The notes: a model not told the origin generated them from the sequence alone. 64,000 nt of DNA from Streptomyces sp. CG1 (GCF_041080625.1 NZ_CP163518.1:10657501-10721500), one strand, 5' to 3'. Numbered from the stretch's first letter, positions 53,687 through 62,531 are shown. Numbers and translations: made by a program.

Positions 53687-54256
53687 ATGTCGTTTCGTCA
53701 TGCTGTCACCCGTGCCTGGACAGGAATTCGGGTGACTCCTCGTATGCGCAGGATGCTTCCCGTCGCGGGGGTTGCTGTCTTTCTGGCGCTCGCGGGCACG
53801 CCGATGCTTGCGTCCGCCGACCCGCAGCCGACCGGGGGAACCGCCGGGACCACGCCGCCATCCGCGGTGGAGGACTACGCCTATCCGAACGCGGATCAGA
53901 TCCAGCGGGACAAGGGCATCAAGCTGATCAAGGGCGACGGGCACATCACCTTCGCCACGTGCGACGACGCCGCCCAGCAGATCAAGGTCCTCACCGTGCA
54001 GGGGTAGAGCGGCAATCCGCAGGGCGCGTACTGCTTCAAGGCGAACGCGAAGTCGGGGTATCTCACCCTGGAACTGGCGCGTGTGTTCGCGCTGGAGACC
54101 GCTGACCGCCCGATCAGCGCGGATCTGAGGCCGCAGGCGGATCCTTCGGCGCCGGTCAAGACGGTGACGGTCGACAAGAACGGCTACCAGAGCGTGGGCG
54201 AGGGCGCGGCCGGTGGTGCACCGACCGTGCTGCTGGAACTGCGGCTCACCGGCTGA
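53687..54256 (+). pseudogene. Secreted protein gene with an in-frame TAG
   Basis: The ATG at 53687 has GGGGGA upstream. The frame encodes a signal (RMLPVAGVAVFLALAGTPML), then NADQIQRDKGIKLIKGDGHI and TFATCDDAAQQIKVLTVQG. A TAG at 54005 interrupts it. The same frame continues GNPQGAYCFKANAKSGYLTL, ELARVFALETADRPISADLR and EGAAGGAPTVLLELRLTG to the TGA at 54254. Without the TAG it would be a 189-residue exported protein like those found before serine-protease homologues in Streptomyces. A single base change could have made it a pseudogene. Confidence 0.75.
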
Positions 54257-54314
54257 CCCGGCCCGCCCGCCTGCCCTCTCTTTCCGTTCTCGCAACGCAG
54301 CAAGGAACTTTTTC

Positions 54315-55034
54315 ATGTCTGGCTTTCGTTCGCGCGCCGCGTGGACCGGCGGTCTGATCGCCGCCACGTCGCTGGCCGCCGCTCTGACGGCCGCGCCCGC
54401 GACCGCCGTATCCGGTCCGGCAGCTTCTGACACGGTCTCGGCCGCCACCGCCCGGCTCGATGTCGGCGGCCAGCGCGGCTGTTCGGCCACCCTGGTGGCC
54501 CCGCAGTGGCTGCTGACCGCCGCGAGCTGCTTCATCGACACCCCGGGCGGCACGCTCGCGTCCGGCGCGCCGAAACTGAAGACGACCGCCACGATCGGTG
54601 GCAGCGCCCAGCAGGTGGTGAACCTGGTGCCGCGCACGGATCGTGACGTGGTGATGGCCCAACTCGCCAAGCCCGTCACCGGTGTCACGCCCGTCCAGGT
54701 AGCGGCCGCCGCGCCTGGCGTGGGGGACGAGGTCCAGGCCGTGGGGTTCGGACGTACCCACGATGAGTGGGTGCCCGGCCAGGTCCACGCGGCTGCTTTC
54801 ACCGTGCAGAACACCGCCGCCACCACCCTCGATCTGGCCGGCAAGTCGGACGGCGCTGTGATCTGCAAGGGCGACACCGGTGGTCCGGTGCTGAGCACCA
54901 CCGCCGGCCGCACCGCGCTCACCGGCGTCAACAGCCTGTCCTGGCAGGGTGGTTGCTGCGCGGCGGCACGGTGGTCGGTGTCGGTTTTGTGCGTCCGGAA
55001 GGGTGTGGGGTGGGGGAGTCGGGCGCGAGGGTGA
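54315..55034 (+). CDS. Secreted trypsin-like protease homologue lacking catalytic residues, 3' end altered
   Basis: An exported protein with signal peptide to about residue 32. The chymotrypsin fold is clear: GCSATLVAPQWLLTAASCFI, NLVPRTDRDVVMAQLAKPV, AICKGDTGGPV-like sequence (read VICKGDTGGPVL) and TGVNSLSWQGGC. The catalytic His of TAAHC is Ser and the nucleophile of GDSGGP is Thr, so proteolysis is unlikely; Asp remains. After WQGGC, near 54955, the frame leaves the family and runs into transposase-like sequence, so the last 40 or so residues are replaced. AAGGA precedes the ATG. Confidence 0.8.
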   Translation: MSGFRSRAAWTGGLIAATSLAAALTAAPATAVSGPAASDTVSAATARLDVGGQRGCSATLVAPQWLLTAASCFIDTPGGTLASGAPKLKTTATIGGSAQQVVNLVPRTDRDVVMAQLAKPVTGVTPVQVAAAAPGVGDEVQAVGFGRTHDEWVPGQVHAAAFTVQNTAATTLDLAGKSDGAVICKGDTGGPVLSTTAGRTALTGVNSLSWQGGCCAAARWSVSVLCVRKGVGWGSRARG

Positions 55035-55035
55035 G

Positions 55036-55539
55036 GTGGCGGCGGGGTTGAGGGTGTCCAGGCCGGTGCAGGTTGCGCGGTTGCTGGAGCTCGATGCGGC
55101 CGGGGCGTTGACCACGGTGCGTGTGCGTGCGGGCGCCCGGGTCGGCGGGGTGAATGTGCGCACGGTGTGGAGCTGGCTGGAGGCGGCACGTACGGAGGGC
55201 CGTGTGGAGCGCAGGCCGCGGGCCCGGCTGGAGTTGTCGGACCGTGCGTGGGAGGTACTGGCGCAGGCGGGCGGGAACGTGGCGGCGCTGCACCGGCATC
55301 TTTTGGAGGCCGGGGGCGAGGTGCCCTCGCTGGCGTCGTTGCACCGGGTGGTGCGCCGGGATCTGGAGGACGGCAGGGTCCCTCCGGACCGCGCGGTGCT
55401 GCGGCGGGAGCGGGAGGAGCAGCGAACGGAGCGCGCACTGGCTGACCTCGCCCTGGCCGGGCTGCGGGAAGGCGGCGCGGCGAAGAACCGGTTGCAGTCC
55501 ACCACGCGCCAGGTATGGTCCACCACGAGCGCGGGATAA
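55036..55539 (+). pseudogene. Helix-turn-helix N-terminal part of a DDE transposase/integrase
   Basis: The frame reads RPVQVARLLELDAAGALTTV, GVNVRTVWSWLEAARTEGRV, RAWEVLAQAGGNVAALHRHL and PSLASLHRVVRRDLEDG. This double HTH organisation opens Mu/TnsB-like transposases of Streptomyces. The catalytic domain is absent. It truncates the protease homologue upstream. Confidence 0.65.
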
Positions 55540-55670
55540 GGCCCTGTTCTCCCGAAGCTGCCGCGAAGTGACAAGTAACTCAGCGTGTCGTTAGGGCCTT
55601 GGTGTCTGTGCGAGGTTCAGGAATCTCGCTGCCGGTGAGGGCGGCGACGCCGTGGTGCGCCTGGGCGTGC

Positions 55671-56639
55671 TCAGAACCCGGTGGGCAGCCGGGGCGTGTA
55701 CGGACGCTCCAGCGCCGCGAGTTCGTCGCCGGTCAGCCGGACGTCCAGCGCGGCCGCCGCAGCGTCCAGGTGGTCCGGGCGGGTCGCGCCGACGACCGGG
55801 GCGGTGACCACCGGGTTGCCCAGCACCCAGCCGAGCGCGACCTGCGCCATCGGCAGGTCCCGGGCCCCCGCGATGGACTGCACGGCGTCCACGATCGGCC
55901 GGTCGACGTCCGCGAAGAACCGCCTGGCGACCGGATCCCCGGCCGAGCGCACCGTCGCCTGCCCGTACGGGCGGGCCAGCCGCCCGGAGGCGAGCGGGCA
56001 CCACACCAGGCTGCCCACCCCCTGGTCGGCGAGCAGCGGGAACATCTCCCTCTCCTCCTCGCGCTGCACCAGGCTGTACTGGTGCTGCATCGACACGAAG
56101 GCCGGGCCGCCGTCCCGCGCCGCGGTGTGCTGCAGCTTGGCGAACTGCCAGGCCCACATCGAGGAGGCGCCGACGTACCGGACCTTCCCGGCAGCCACCA
56201 CCTCCCGCAGGGCCGCCACGGTCTCCTCGACCGGGGTCGCCGGGTCGAAGCGGTGCAGCTGGTAGAGGTCCAGGTAGTCGGTGCCGAGGCGGGTCAGCGA
56301 GCCGTCCACCTGCGCCAGGATCGCCTTGCGGGACAGCCCGGAGCCGCCCGGGCCGTCGTGCATCGGCAGGCCCACCTTCGTCGCGAGGACGACGTCTTCG
56401 CGACGGGTGTACCGCCGCACCGCGCGGCCGACCAGTTCCTCCGAGGCACCGCCGCCGTACACGTTGGCGGTGTCCCAGAAGGTGATGCCGAGCTCGACCG
56501 CCCGCCGGAAGACCGCCGCTGTGGCCTCTTCGTCCAGCGCCCATGGGTTGTGCCCGCGGCCGCTGCCGCCGAAGCCCATGCAGCCGAGCGCGATCCGGCT
56601 GACCGCCAGGTCGGTGCCGCCGAGCTTGACGTATTCCAT
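55671..56639 (-). CDS. Aldo/keto reductase
   Basis: A 322-residue TIM-barrel oxidoreductase: MEYVKLGGTDLAVSRIALGC, WDTANVYGGGASEELVGRAV (catalytic Tyr), VVLATKVGLPM (catalytic Lys), DYLDLYQLHRFDPATPVEET (His) and a C-terminal NADPH site GNPVVTAPVVGATRPDHLDA. It reduces aldehydes or ketones with NADPH. The ATG at 56639 has GGAGGA four bases upstream. The gene follows the FMN reductase by 11 bases, so they are co-transcribed under the divergent XRE regulator. Confidence 0.92.
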   Translation of the reverse strand: MEYVKLGGTDLAVSRIALGCMGFGGSGRGHNPWALDEEATAAVFRRAVELGITFWDTANVYGGGASEELVGRAVRRYTRREDVVLATKVGLPMHDGPGGSGLSRKAILAQVDGSLTRLGTDYLDLYQLHRFDPATPVEETVAALREVVAAGKVRYVGASSMWAWQFAKLQHTAARDGGPAFVSMQHQYSLVQREEEREMFPLLADQGVGSLVWCPLASGRLARPYGQATVRSAGDPVARRFFADVDRPIVDAVQSIAGARDLPMAQVALGWVLGNPVVTAPVVGATRPDHLDAAAAALDVRLTGDELAALERPYTPRLPTGF

Positions 56640-56650
56640 CGTTCCTCCAC

Positions 56651-57247
56651 TCACGCCGGGTACGGTTCGGCGGCCCGCGCGTGCTTCAACGCGCCCGCCC
56701 ACCAGGACAGCTGGTCGAGCATGGTCTTCGCGTAGCCGGCCGCCTGCGGGTCGTCCGGGCGGCCGTCCGTCCAGGCGGTGAAGTAGTTCGGGAAGGCCAG
56801 GCCGTCCCGGATGGTCACCGCGTGCAGCTCGGTCAGCACGTTCTCCAGGTGCAGCACGGCGTGCCGGCCGCCGGCCGCGCCGCCGTAGCTCACGAAGGCG
56901 ACCGGCCTGGCCGTCCACTGGGTGAAGTGCCAGTCGATGGCGGCCTTCAGCGAGGCGGGGTAGCTGTGGTTGTACTCCGGCGTGACGATCAGGAAGGCGT
57001 CCGCGCCCTCGAGGGCCTCGGTCAGTCCGGCCATCCCGGCCGGGCGGGGGTAGTCGGCACCCGCGAACTTCGGCGGGGCAGCGGGCAGCGCCAGCGGCAG
57101 GTCCACCTCGGCCAGGTCGACCACCTTCACCTCGAACCCGCCGTGCGCGACGGCCTGTTCGGCCACCCACGAGGTCACCACCGGGCCGAACCGGCCCTCC
57201 CGGACGCTGCCGACGAGGATCACCAGCTTGTGCGTGTTCTTCTCCAT
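56651..57247 (-). CDS. NAD(P)H-dependent FMN reductase
   Basis: A 198-residue flavodoxin-like protein. The FMN phosphate loop reads LVILVGSVREGRFGP (GSxRxxRxxxP) and the flavin-facing loop LIVTPEYNHSYPASLKAAID. FVSYGGAAGGRHAV matches the third loop. It transfers hydride from NAD(P)H to FMN or to a substrate such as a quinone or azo dye. The ATG at 57247 is taken; 57259 is in frame. It starts 101 bases from the divergent XRE gene. Confidence 0.9.
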   Translation of the reverse strand: MEKNTHKLVILVGSVREGRFGPVVTSWVAEQAVAHGGFEVKVVDLAEVDLPLALPAAPPKFAGADYPRPAGMAGLTEALEGADAFLIVTPEYNHSYPASLKAAIDWHFTQWTARPVAFVSYGGAAGGRHAVLHLENVLTELHAVTIRDGLAFPNYFTAWTDGRPDDPQAAGYAKTMLDQLSWWAGALKHARAAEPYPA

Positions 57248-57348
57248 GGCCACCACCATCGGCCCGCCTGCCGGCCGCAACCAGACCGTGCTCAGGCTGG
57301 CCCCCGCAGGGCCACCCTCCGTGCTGCCGCCACCGCTACGCTCGTCGC

Positions 57349-58185
57349 ATGGGCACACCACTGGGGGACTTCATCCGCGCCAAGCGCGACAGCATCCAAC
57401 CCGAGACGCTGGGCCTGCCCGACCACGGCCGCCGCCGCTCGCCCGGGCTGCGCCGCTCCGACCTGGCCGTCCGCGCCGGCATCAGCGTCGAGTACCTGAC
57501 CCGGCTGGAGCAGGGCCGCGACCGCAACCCCTCCCCAGCCGTGGTCCACGCGCTCGCCGACGCCCTCAGCCTCGACCCCGCCGAGCGCGGCCACCTGCGC
57601 TACCTCGCGAAGATCACCGGCGGCGCCTGCGCCGGCCGCACCCGGCCCGCCCCGCCGTCCCGCGACGTCCGCCCGGCCGTCCACGAGACCCTGCGCCTGC
57701 TCGAACCGGGCGTCGCCGCCGTCACCAACCGCCTCGGCGACATCCTCGCCCACACCAGCGGCTACGCCGCCGTCCTCGGCGCGGCCGGCCTGCTCGACGG
57801 CCCGGCTCCGAACCTCACCCGCTACGTCTTCACCGACCCCCGGTCCCGCGCCCTCTTCCCCGATTGGGACGAGGTCGCCGACGAGCAGGCCTTCGACCTC
57901 TGGCTCGGCCCCTCGGCCGAGAACTCCGAGTGGCTCAGCACCGAACTCGCCCCCGTGGCCGGCCCCGAGTTCACCCGCCGCCTGGGCAACCACCGCGTCC
58001 CCCGCCGCGGCCCGCTCCGCCTCCAGCACCCGGCCGGGCCCGAACTCCGCCTGCTGCGCGAGACCTTGGACCTCACCGCCGACGCCCAGCAGCTCCTCGT
58101 CCTGCTCCCCGCAGACGAGGACACCGCTGCCCACCTCGACCAGCTCACCCAGCCGGCCCCAGCCCGCCTGCGGGCGATCTCCTGA
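57349..58185 (+). CDS. XRE-family regulator with MmyB-like ligand domain
   Basis: A 278-residue transcription factor. Residues 35-85 are the helix-turn-helix: LRRSDLAVRAGISVEYLTRL, EQGRDRNPSPAVVHALADAL. From about 105 a PAS-like MmyB domain follows: VTNRLGDILAHTSGYAAVLG, RYVFTDPRSRALFPDWDEVA, ENSEWLSTEL. Such proteins in actinomycetes commonly control a neighbouring redox gene and may sense fatty acids or electrophiles. It is divergent from the FMN reductase/aldo-keto reductase pair, so it probably regulates that pair. Confidence 0.9.
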   Translation: MGTPLGDFIRAKRDSIQPETLGLPDHGRRRSPGLRRSDLAVRAGISVEYLTRLEQGRDRNPSPAVVHALADALSLDPAERGHLRYLAKITGGACAGRTRPAPPSRDVRPAVHETLRLLEPGVAAVTNRLGDILAHTSGYAAVLGAAGLLDGPAPNLTRYVFTDPRSRALFPDWDEVADEQAFDLWLGPSAENSEWLSTELAPVAGPEFTRRLGNHRVPRRGPLRLQHPAGPELRLLRETLDLTADAQQLLVLLPADEDTAAHLDQLTQPAPARLRAIS

Positions 58186-58440
58186 GCATGGCGAATTCGA
58201 CGATCCGGTCCAGGGACGGCTTCCAGCCGTGTGTGGTGTCCACGACCAGGCAGGGGGCGTCCAGCGAAACCGGGACCCACGACTCGATCGGCTGTTACCC
58301 CTCCGCGATGCGGTGCAGGAGATCGGCGTCCGCGTGAACGGCGCGCCAAGGCATTTCGGCGACTCGGCGGGAGATGCGCACGCGGGCGAGTTCGGGATCG
58401 ACGACACAGCACACGACGCGGATGCTTGCCAGGTCCGTGA
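58186..58440 (-). pseudogene. AAA-type kinase, C-terminal fragment with a stop
   Basis: The minus strand reads ASIRVVCCVVDPELARVRIS, RRVAEMPWRAVHADADLLHR and IAEG, then a TAA where relatives have Glu or Gln. The same frame continues QPIESWVPVSLDAPCLVVDT and THGWKPSLDRIVEFA. This is the end of a predicted kinase of the AAA/P-loop group. The P-loop half is missing. Confidence 0.7.
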
Positions 58441-58450
58441 CCGGCTCCTG

Positions 58451-59215
58451 TTACCTCAGATCGGAGAGGAGGCCGTCCAGGGCCTCCTTGAGGGCTGCGG
58501 CGTTGGCCGGATCGAACCACGTGGTGCGGATCCGTTCGTTGTTCCCTTTGGGCGTCTCGTGGTCGGCAGCAAGCTGCTGCAGAGGGCGGCTCTCGTCATT
58601 CAGTGAGCGGCCGACGTTCTGGAAGAGGCCGCGCACATACCGGTCGGCGGCGTCGGGGGCGATGCCGTGGCCGGTGGCCCACGAGGTGAGCGTGGCGAGG
58701 TAGGCGTAGTGGGCGGTGAGGGTCCCGGTCAGTGCGGAGAAGACGTTGAAGGCGTCCTCGTCCGCGACGGGCAGCGCCCCGCCCAGCTGTTCGAAGAGAG
58801 CGTCCACCACCGGGTGCGAGGGCCAGGTCACGGTGACGGAGCGACGCTCGCGCACAGCGGGCAGCGGGATGGCGCGGACGATCGGGGCGCCGGTGGCGAG
58901 ACTTCGACGCAGGTCGTCGACGGTGACGCCGGCCATCAGGTTGACCACGGTCTTGTCGTCGTCCACCTTCAGCCCAGCGAGCGCCTCGTGGCGGTCCTGG
59001 CGGCGCACGGCAATGATCACCGATTCGGAGCGGTCCACCACCTCCTGGTTGTCGGCGCACACCTGGACGCCCTCGAAGCGCTCGGACAGTTCGGCGGCGA
59101 CGCGGGCTCCCCGGGGAGAGAGGAAGACCTCCGGCCACGCACCGCCCCCGCTGCGCAGGCCCTCGACGATGGCCTTGCCGATCTCGCCCACTCCTATGAT
59201 GCCGATTCGCTGCAC
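58451..59215 (-). CDS. ProC-like NAD(P)-dependent reductase
   Basis: A 254-residue protein of the pyrroline-5-carboxylate reductase family. The Rossmann start is VQRIGIIGVGEIGKAIVEGL, with VVNLMAGVTVDDLRRSLATG and IVRAIPLPAVRERRSVTVTW downstream. The dimer-forming C-terminal helices include FNVFSALTGTLTAHYAYLAT. The GTG at 59215 has GGAGGA seven bases upstream and starts at the conserved core, so it is preferred to the ATG at 59230. The usual ProC Ser/Thr substrate residues are not obvious, so the substrate may differ. It is the last gene of the 61.7-58.4 kb run. Confidence 0.85.
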   Translation of the reverse strand: MQRIGIIGVGEIGKAIVEGLRSGGGAWPEVFLSPRGARVAAELSERFEGVQVCADNQEVVDRSESVIIAVRRQDRHEALAGLKVDDDKTVVNLMAGVTVDDLRRSLATGAPIVRAIPLPAVRERRSVTVTWPSHPVVDALFEQLGGALPVADEDAFNVFSALTGTLTAHYAYLATLTSWATGHGIAPDAADRYVRGLFQNVGRSLNDESRPLQQLAADHETPKGNNERIRTTWFDPANAAALKEALDGLLSDLR

Positions 59216-59381
59216 TGTGTCGTCCTCCATGGTGCGCGGTGGTCGTGGCTCGTGTTGGTGCGGCTCTGTACGGTCGCGATGGTTGCGTGCGGAGTCGAAC
59301 GGAGCGTCGTCACGTCGGTCGCCTTCTTCTCCACAGCGAGGTGACCGCGAAAACGCCCGCCAGACAGGGAATCATCCCGGC

Positions 59382-59789
59382 CTAGCCCAGCTCCGGCGGC
59401 AGTCCAGTCGCGCCGGAGGTGTCCTTGGTCAGCAGCCCGGCCAGTCCGGCGCCGGCGCCGAGCACGAACATCACGGTCGCGACGGGGCGGGCCCACCGCT
59501 TGCCTGCCTTGACGGCCCAGGCTGCCGTGGGCCAGCCAAGAACGCCGAGCGCTCCGATGACGGACGACACGACCAGGTAGGTGCTGACGGCCCAGTCGAC
59601 CCGCGCCTGGGAGTAGTCGGGATAGCCGGCCCGGATGTGATCGGCCAGCAGATGGGTGGTGCCGCGGTCGACGTACGTGGCGCTCGTCGCGAGGGCAGTG
59701 AGCGCAAGGCCCACGTACATCGCTGCGAGCGGCCCTCGTGCAAGGGGTGGTTGCGTCGTCAGGGTGCTTGTCTCGTCAGTTCCCTTCAT
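59382..59789 (-). CDS. Small four-helix membrane protein
   Basis: A 135-residue protein with four likely transmembrane helices: LAAMYVGLALTALATSATYV, STYLVVSSVIGALGVLGWPT, PVATVMFVLGAGAGLAGLL and a partial one between. It lies six bases after the aldo/keto reductase and looks co-translated. The loop YVDRGTTHLLADHIRAGYPD is seen in similar actinomycete proteins of unknown function. Confidence 0.75.
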   Translation of the reverse strand: MKGTDETSTLTTQPPLARGPLAAMYVGLALTALATSATYVDRGTTHLLADHIRAGYPDYSQARVDWAVSTYLVVSSVIGALGVLGWPTAAWAVKAGKRWARPVATVMFVLGAGAGLAGLLTKDTSGATGLPPELG

Positions 59790-59795
59790 TTGTCT

Positions 59796-60773
59796 TCATT
59801 GGTCGACCAGGGCGATGCCGTGGTCGCTGTACCGGGCCCCCTGGGCCCCGGCGTCGGGGACGGCGGCGTCGATGTCGTCGAGGTCGGTGGCGGTCAGGTG
59901 CAGGTCGAGGGCGGCCAGGTTGTCGCGCAGGTGTGGGCGGCGGGAGCTGCCGGGGATGGGGATGACGTCGCCGCCGCGGGTGAGGAGCCAGGCGAGGGCG
60001 ATCTGGGCGGGGGTGGCGCTCTTGGCGGCGGCGAGGTGGGTGATGGCGTCGACGATGGCGAGATTGGCCTTGAGGTCGTCGCCGTTGTACCGGGGAGCGG
60101 TGGCGCGGAAGTCGCCGGGTTCGTAGCGCGTGGTGGCGCGGACGGCCCCGGTCAGCAGGCCGCGGCCGAGAGGGCTGTAGGCGATCAGGGTGGCGCCGAG
60201 ACTGCGGATCGTGGGCAGGATGTCGATTTCGACATGGCGTTCCCACAACGAGTACTCGGTCTGGACGGCGCTGATCGGATGGATGGCGTGGGCGCGGCGG
60301 AGGGTGGCGGCCGAGACTTCGGACAGGCCGATGCGGCCCACCTTGCCCTGGGCGACCAGGTCGGCCAGGGCGCCGACGGACTCCTCGACGGGGACGGCGT
60401 GGTCGATGCGGGCGAGGTAGTACACGTCGATGTGTTCGGTGCGCAGCCGTCGCAACGACGCTTCGCAGGCACGCCGCAGATCGTTGGGTGAGCCGGCGGG
60501 CACCAGGCCCTCGGCGGTGCGCCGGACTCCGGTCTTGGTGGCCAGCACGACGCGGTCGCGGTGTGGTGCGAGGGTCCGACCGAGGAGTTCCTCGTTTGTG
60601 CCGTCGCCGTAAAAGTCGCCAGTGTCGAACAGGGTCACGCCCGAATCGAGGGCCTCCAGCAGGGTGGCTGCGGCCTCGTGCGGGTCGGTGGGGCCGTAGG
60701 TGCCGGTCATGCTCATGCAGCCGAGGCCGAGTCGGGAGACCGCCGGGCCGTCGTGTTCGAGGGTGGGGTGCAT
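59796..60773 (-). CDS. Aldo/keto reductase
   Basis: A 325-residue TIM-barrel reductase of the AKR13-like group: RLGLGCMSMTGTYGPTDPHE, LFDTGDFYGDGTNEELLGRT (Asp and Tyr), VVLATKTGVRRTAEGLVPAG (Lys), DVYYLARIDHAVPVEESVGA (His is in RIDH) and the NADPH site VIPIPGSSRRPHLRDNLAAL. It reduces aldehydes or ketones. The ATG at 60773 has GGAGGAACG directly upstream, the same leader as the other aldo/keto reductase in the window. It follows the hydrolase by 10 bases. Confidence 0.92.
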   Translation of the reverse strand: MHPTLEHDGPAVSRLGLGCMSMTGTYGPTDPHEAAATLLEALDSGVTLFDTGDFYGDGTNEELLGRTLAPHRDRVVLATKTGVRRTAEGLVPAGSPNDLRRACEASLRRLRTEHIDVYYLARIDHAVPVEESVGALADLVAQGKVGRIGLSEVSAATLRRAHAIHPISAVQTEYSLWERHVEIDILPTIRSLGATLIAYSPLGRGLLTGAVRATTRYEPGDFRATAPRYNGDDLKANLAIVDAITHLAAAKSATPAQIALAWLLTRGGDVIPIPGSSRRPHLRDNLAALDLHLTATDLDDIDAAVPDAGAQGARYSDHGIALVDQ

Positions 60774-60783
60774 CGTTCCTCCG

Positions 60784-61746
60784 TCACTTCGCCAGGGCCG
60801 CGCGGAGGAACGCGAGGATCTCCGCCTGGGCGGCCTCGGCCTGTGGTTCCAGGCCGGGCAGGGTGAGGAACGCATGTCGCGCTCCCGGGTATTCGGTGAG
60901 CCGCACGGAGGTCCCTGCCTCGCGCAGCTGCTCGGCATAGCCGCGGCCGTGGTCGGCGACCGCGTCCTGGGTGGGCACCACCACGAGCGTCGGGGCGAGC
61001 CCGCTCAGGTCGTCCGCGTACAGCGGCGAGACTGCGCGGGCGTCGGCTCCCGGCGGGACGGCGAGCCGCTGGAAGAGCCGCAGTTGCGGCAGGGCTCGGG
61101 TCGGGCTGTATGCGTACTCGGCGATCGAGGGGTAGTCGAACATCGTCTCGGTCACGTCGACCGCGGGGTTGACCAGCACTTGCGCCTTGAGCTTCAGGCC
61201 GGCCTCCCTGGCCCGGATGGCCGTCAGCGCGCTGATCAGCGCGCCGCAGCTCTCACCGAAGACAGCCGTGCGCGCCGGGTCGATGCCCCACTGGGCGGCG
61301 TGCCGCACCACGTGCTGCAGCACGTCCCAGCCGTCGTCGGCGGCGTTCGCGAGCGGACTGTCCGGGGCGACGAGGCGGTGCTCAACCGAGACGACGAGGG
61401 CGTGCAGCCTCGCGGCGAGGTGGCTGTTGGTCCAGTCGCACTGCACCGCCGTGCCCACGAAGCTGCCTCCGTGGACATGGACCACGAGTGGCAGGTCGAT
61501 TCGGGCTTCGGCTTCGTCGTCTCCCGTCGGGGCCGGACGGTAGACCCGGACCGGTAGGTCGCGGCCGGGCAGTGCGATCTGCTGCCAGGCGATCGCGGCG
61601 CCGGGGTCCGGCTCTCCGAGGATCGTCCGCGCGCCGCTGGAGGACCGGAAGCGGTTCTCCGCGGCGCGGTAGGCGAGCAGTTCCTCGGTCGTGATCGCCG
61701 AGAAGTCCGGCTCCGGCGGCCGTGTCGCGGTAGTGGTCTCGCTCAT
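60784..61746 (-). CDS. Alpha/beta hydrolase of the hormone-sensitive lipase (GDXG) group
   Basis: A 320-residue esterase-like enzyme. The oxyanion motif is VVHVHGGSFVGTAVQ, the nucleophile elbow TAVFGESCGALISAL (usual GDSAG as GESCG), and the acid and His lie in VVPTQDAVADHG and YPGARHAFLTLPG. It should cut carboxyl esters of small lipophilic compounds. It is the first gene of a minus-strand run (hydrolase, reductase, membrane protein, ProC-like) with spacings of 10, 6 and about 166 bases, and is divergent from a TetR gene across a palindrome. Confidence 0.92.
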   Translation of the reverse strand: MSETTTATRPPEPDFSAITTEELLAYRAAENRFRSSSGARTILGEPDPGAAIAWQQIALPGRDLPVRVYRPAPTGDDEAEARIDLPLVVHVHGGSFVGTAVQCDWTNSHLAARLHALVVSVEHRLVAPDSPLANAADDGWDVLQHVVRHAAQWGIDPARTAVFGESCGALISALTAIRAREAGLKLKAQVLVNPAVDVTETMFDYPSIAEYAYSPTRALPQLRLFQRLAVPPGADARAVSPLYADDLSGLAPTLVVVPTQDAVADHGRGYAEQLREAGTSVRLTEYPGARHAFLTLPGLEPQAEAAQAEILAFLRAALAK

Positions 61747-61812
61747 GTCTCCTTCTCCCCTCCCGGCCGGATGCCGGGTGTGTCGTTGTGGCCGGCCACT
61801 GCGTTGACCTCA

Positions 61813-61847
61813 TTATGCACGCACTGCGTGCAACGACAAGTGCATAA
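61813..61847. promoter_or_regulatory. Palindromic operator between the TetR gene and the hydrolase operon
   Basis: TTATGCAC (61813-61820) and GTGCATAA (61840-61847) are exact inverted repeats. Inside them GCACGCA-C-TGCGTGC (61817-61831) is a second perfect dyad. The nested symmetry fits a TetR-type dimer, or pair of dimers, controlling both divergent genes. Confidence 0.7.
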
Positions 61848-61877
61848 GTTAGACTGGGTCCGGACGAGAGGGGCGAA

Positions 61878-62531
61878 ATGACTGGCCGAAGGCGATGGTC
61901 GACCGAGGAGATCCTGGACACGGCGGCGGAACTGCTGCGTACGAGCGACGCCGAGTCGTTCAGCGTGCGCAAACTCGCCGCAGCGCTCGGGACCGACTCC
62001 TCGAGCCTCTACCGGCACTTCCGTAACAAGACCGAACTGCTGCGCGCGGTTGCCGACCGGATCCTGCTGGCCGCCATGGGCGGCTACCGCCCCGAGGGCG
62101 ACTGGAGGCAGCGCGTCACCGCCCTGGCCTTGCACCTGCGCGAGGCCTTCGGCGAGCAACCCCAACTCGCCGTGGTGTGGGGACGCTACGGGTCCGGCGG
62201 CACCGGATCCCGATTGGTCATGGAGGAGCTGCTGCAGACCCTGCGCGCGTCCGGCCTGCCCGACGAGGAGGTCCCGGTGCGATACCACCGCATCGTGATC
62301 CTCCTCGCCGCGCTGATCGCCGCCGAGGCCGGTATCAGCACCATCACCCCCAAGGAGTACGAGCAGGGCATGGAGCAGTTCCGCGTCGCGGTGCTCGGCG
62401 CCGATCCCGATCGCTTCCCCGCCCTGGCCCACTTCGCCCGTGACATCCGCCCACTCGGAGCAGATCGCCGCGCCGCATTCGAAGAGATCCTCGCCACCCA
62501 ACTCGCCCACATCGAGACCCAGATCCCCTGA
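61878..62531 (+). CDS. TetR-family transcriptional regulator
   Basis: A 217-residue repressor. The DNA-binding region reads STEEILDTAAELLRTSDAES, FSVRKLAAALGTDSSSLYRH followed by FRNKTELL. The C-terminal ligand domain is all-helical (VTALALHLREAFGEQPQLAV, RYHRIVILLAALIAAEAGIS). GAGAGGGG precedes the ATG. It is divergent from the hydrolase operon and probably represses it by binding the palindrome at 61813-61847. Confidence 0.92.
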   Translation: MTGRRRWSTEEILDTAAELLRTSDAESFSVRKLAAALGTDSSSLYRHFRNKTELLRAVADRILLAAMGGYRPEGDWRQRVTALALHLREAFGEQPQLAVVWGRYGSGGTGSRLVMEELLQTLRASGLPDEEVPVRYHRIVILLAALIAAEAGISTITPKEYEQGMEQFRVAVLGADPDRFPALAHFARDIRPLGADRRAAFEEILATQLAHIETQIP

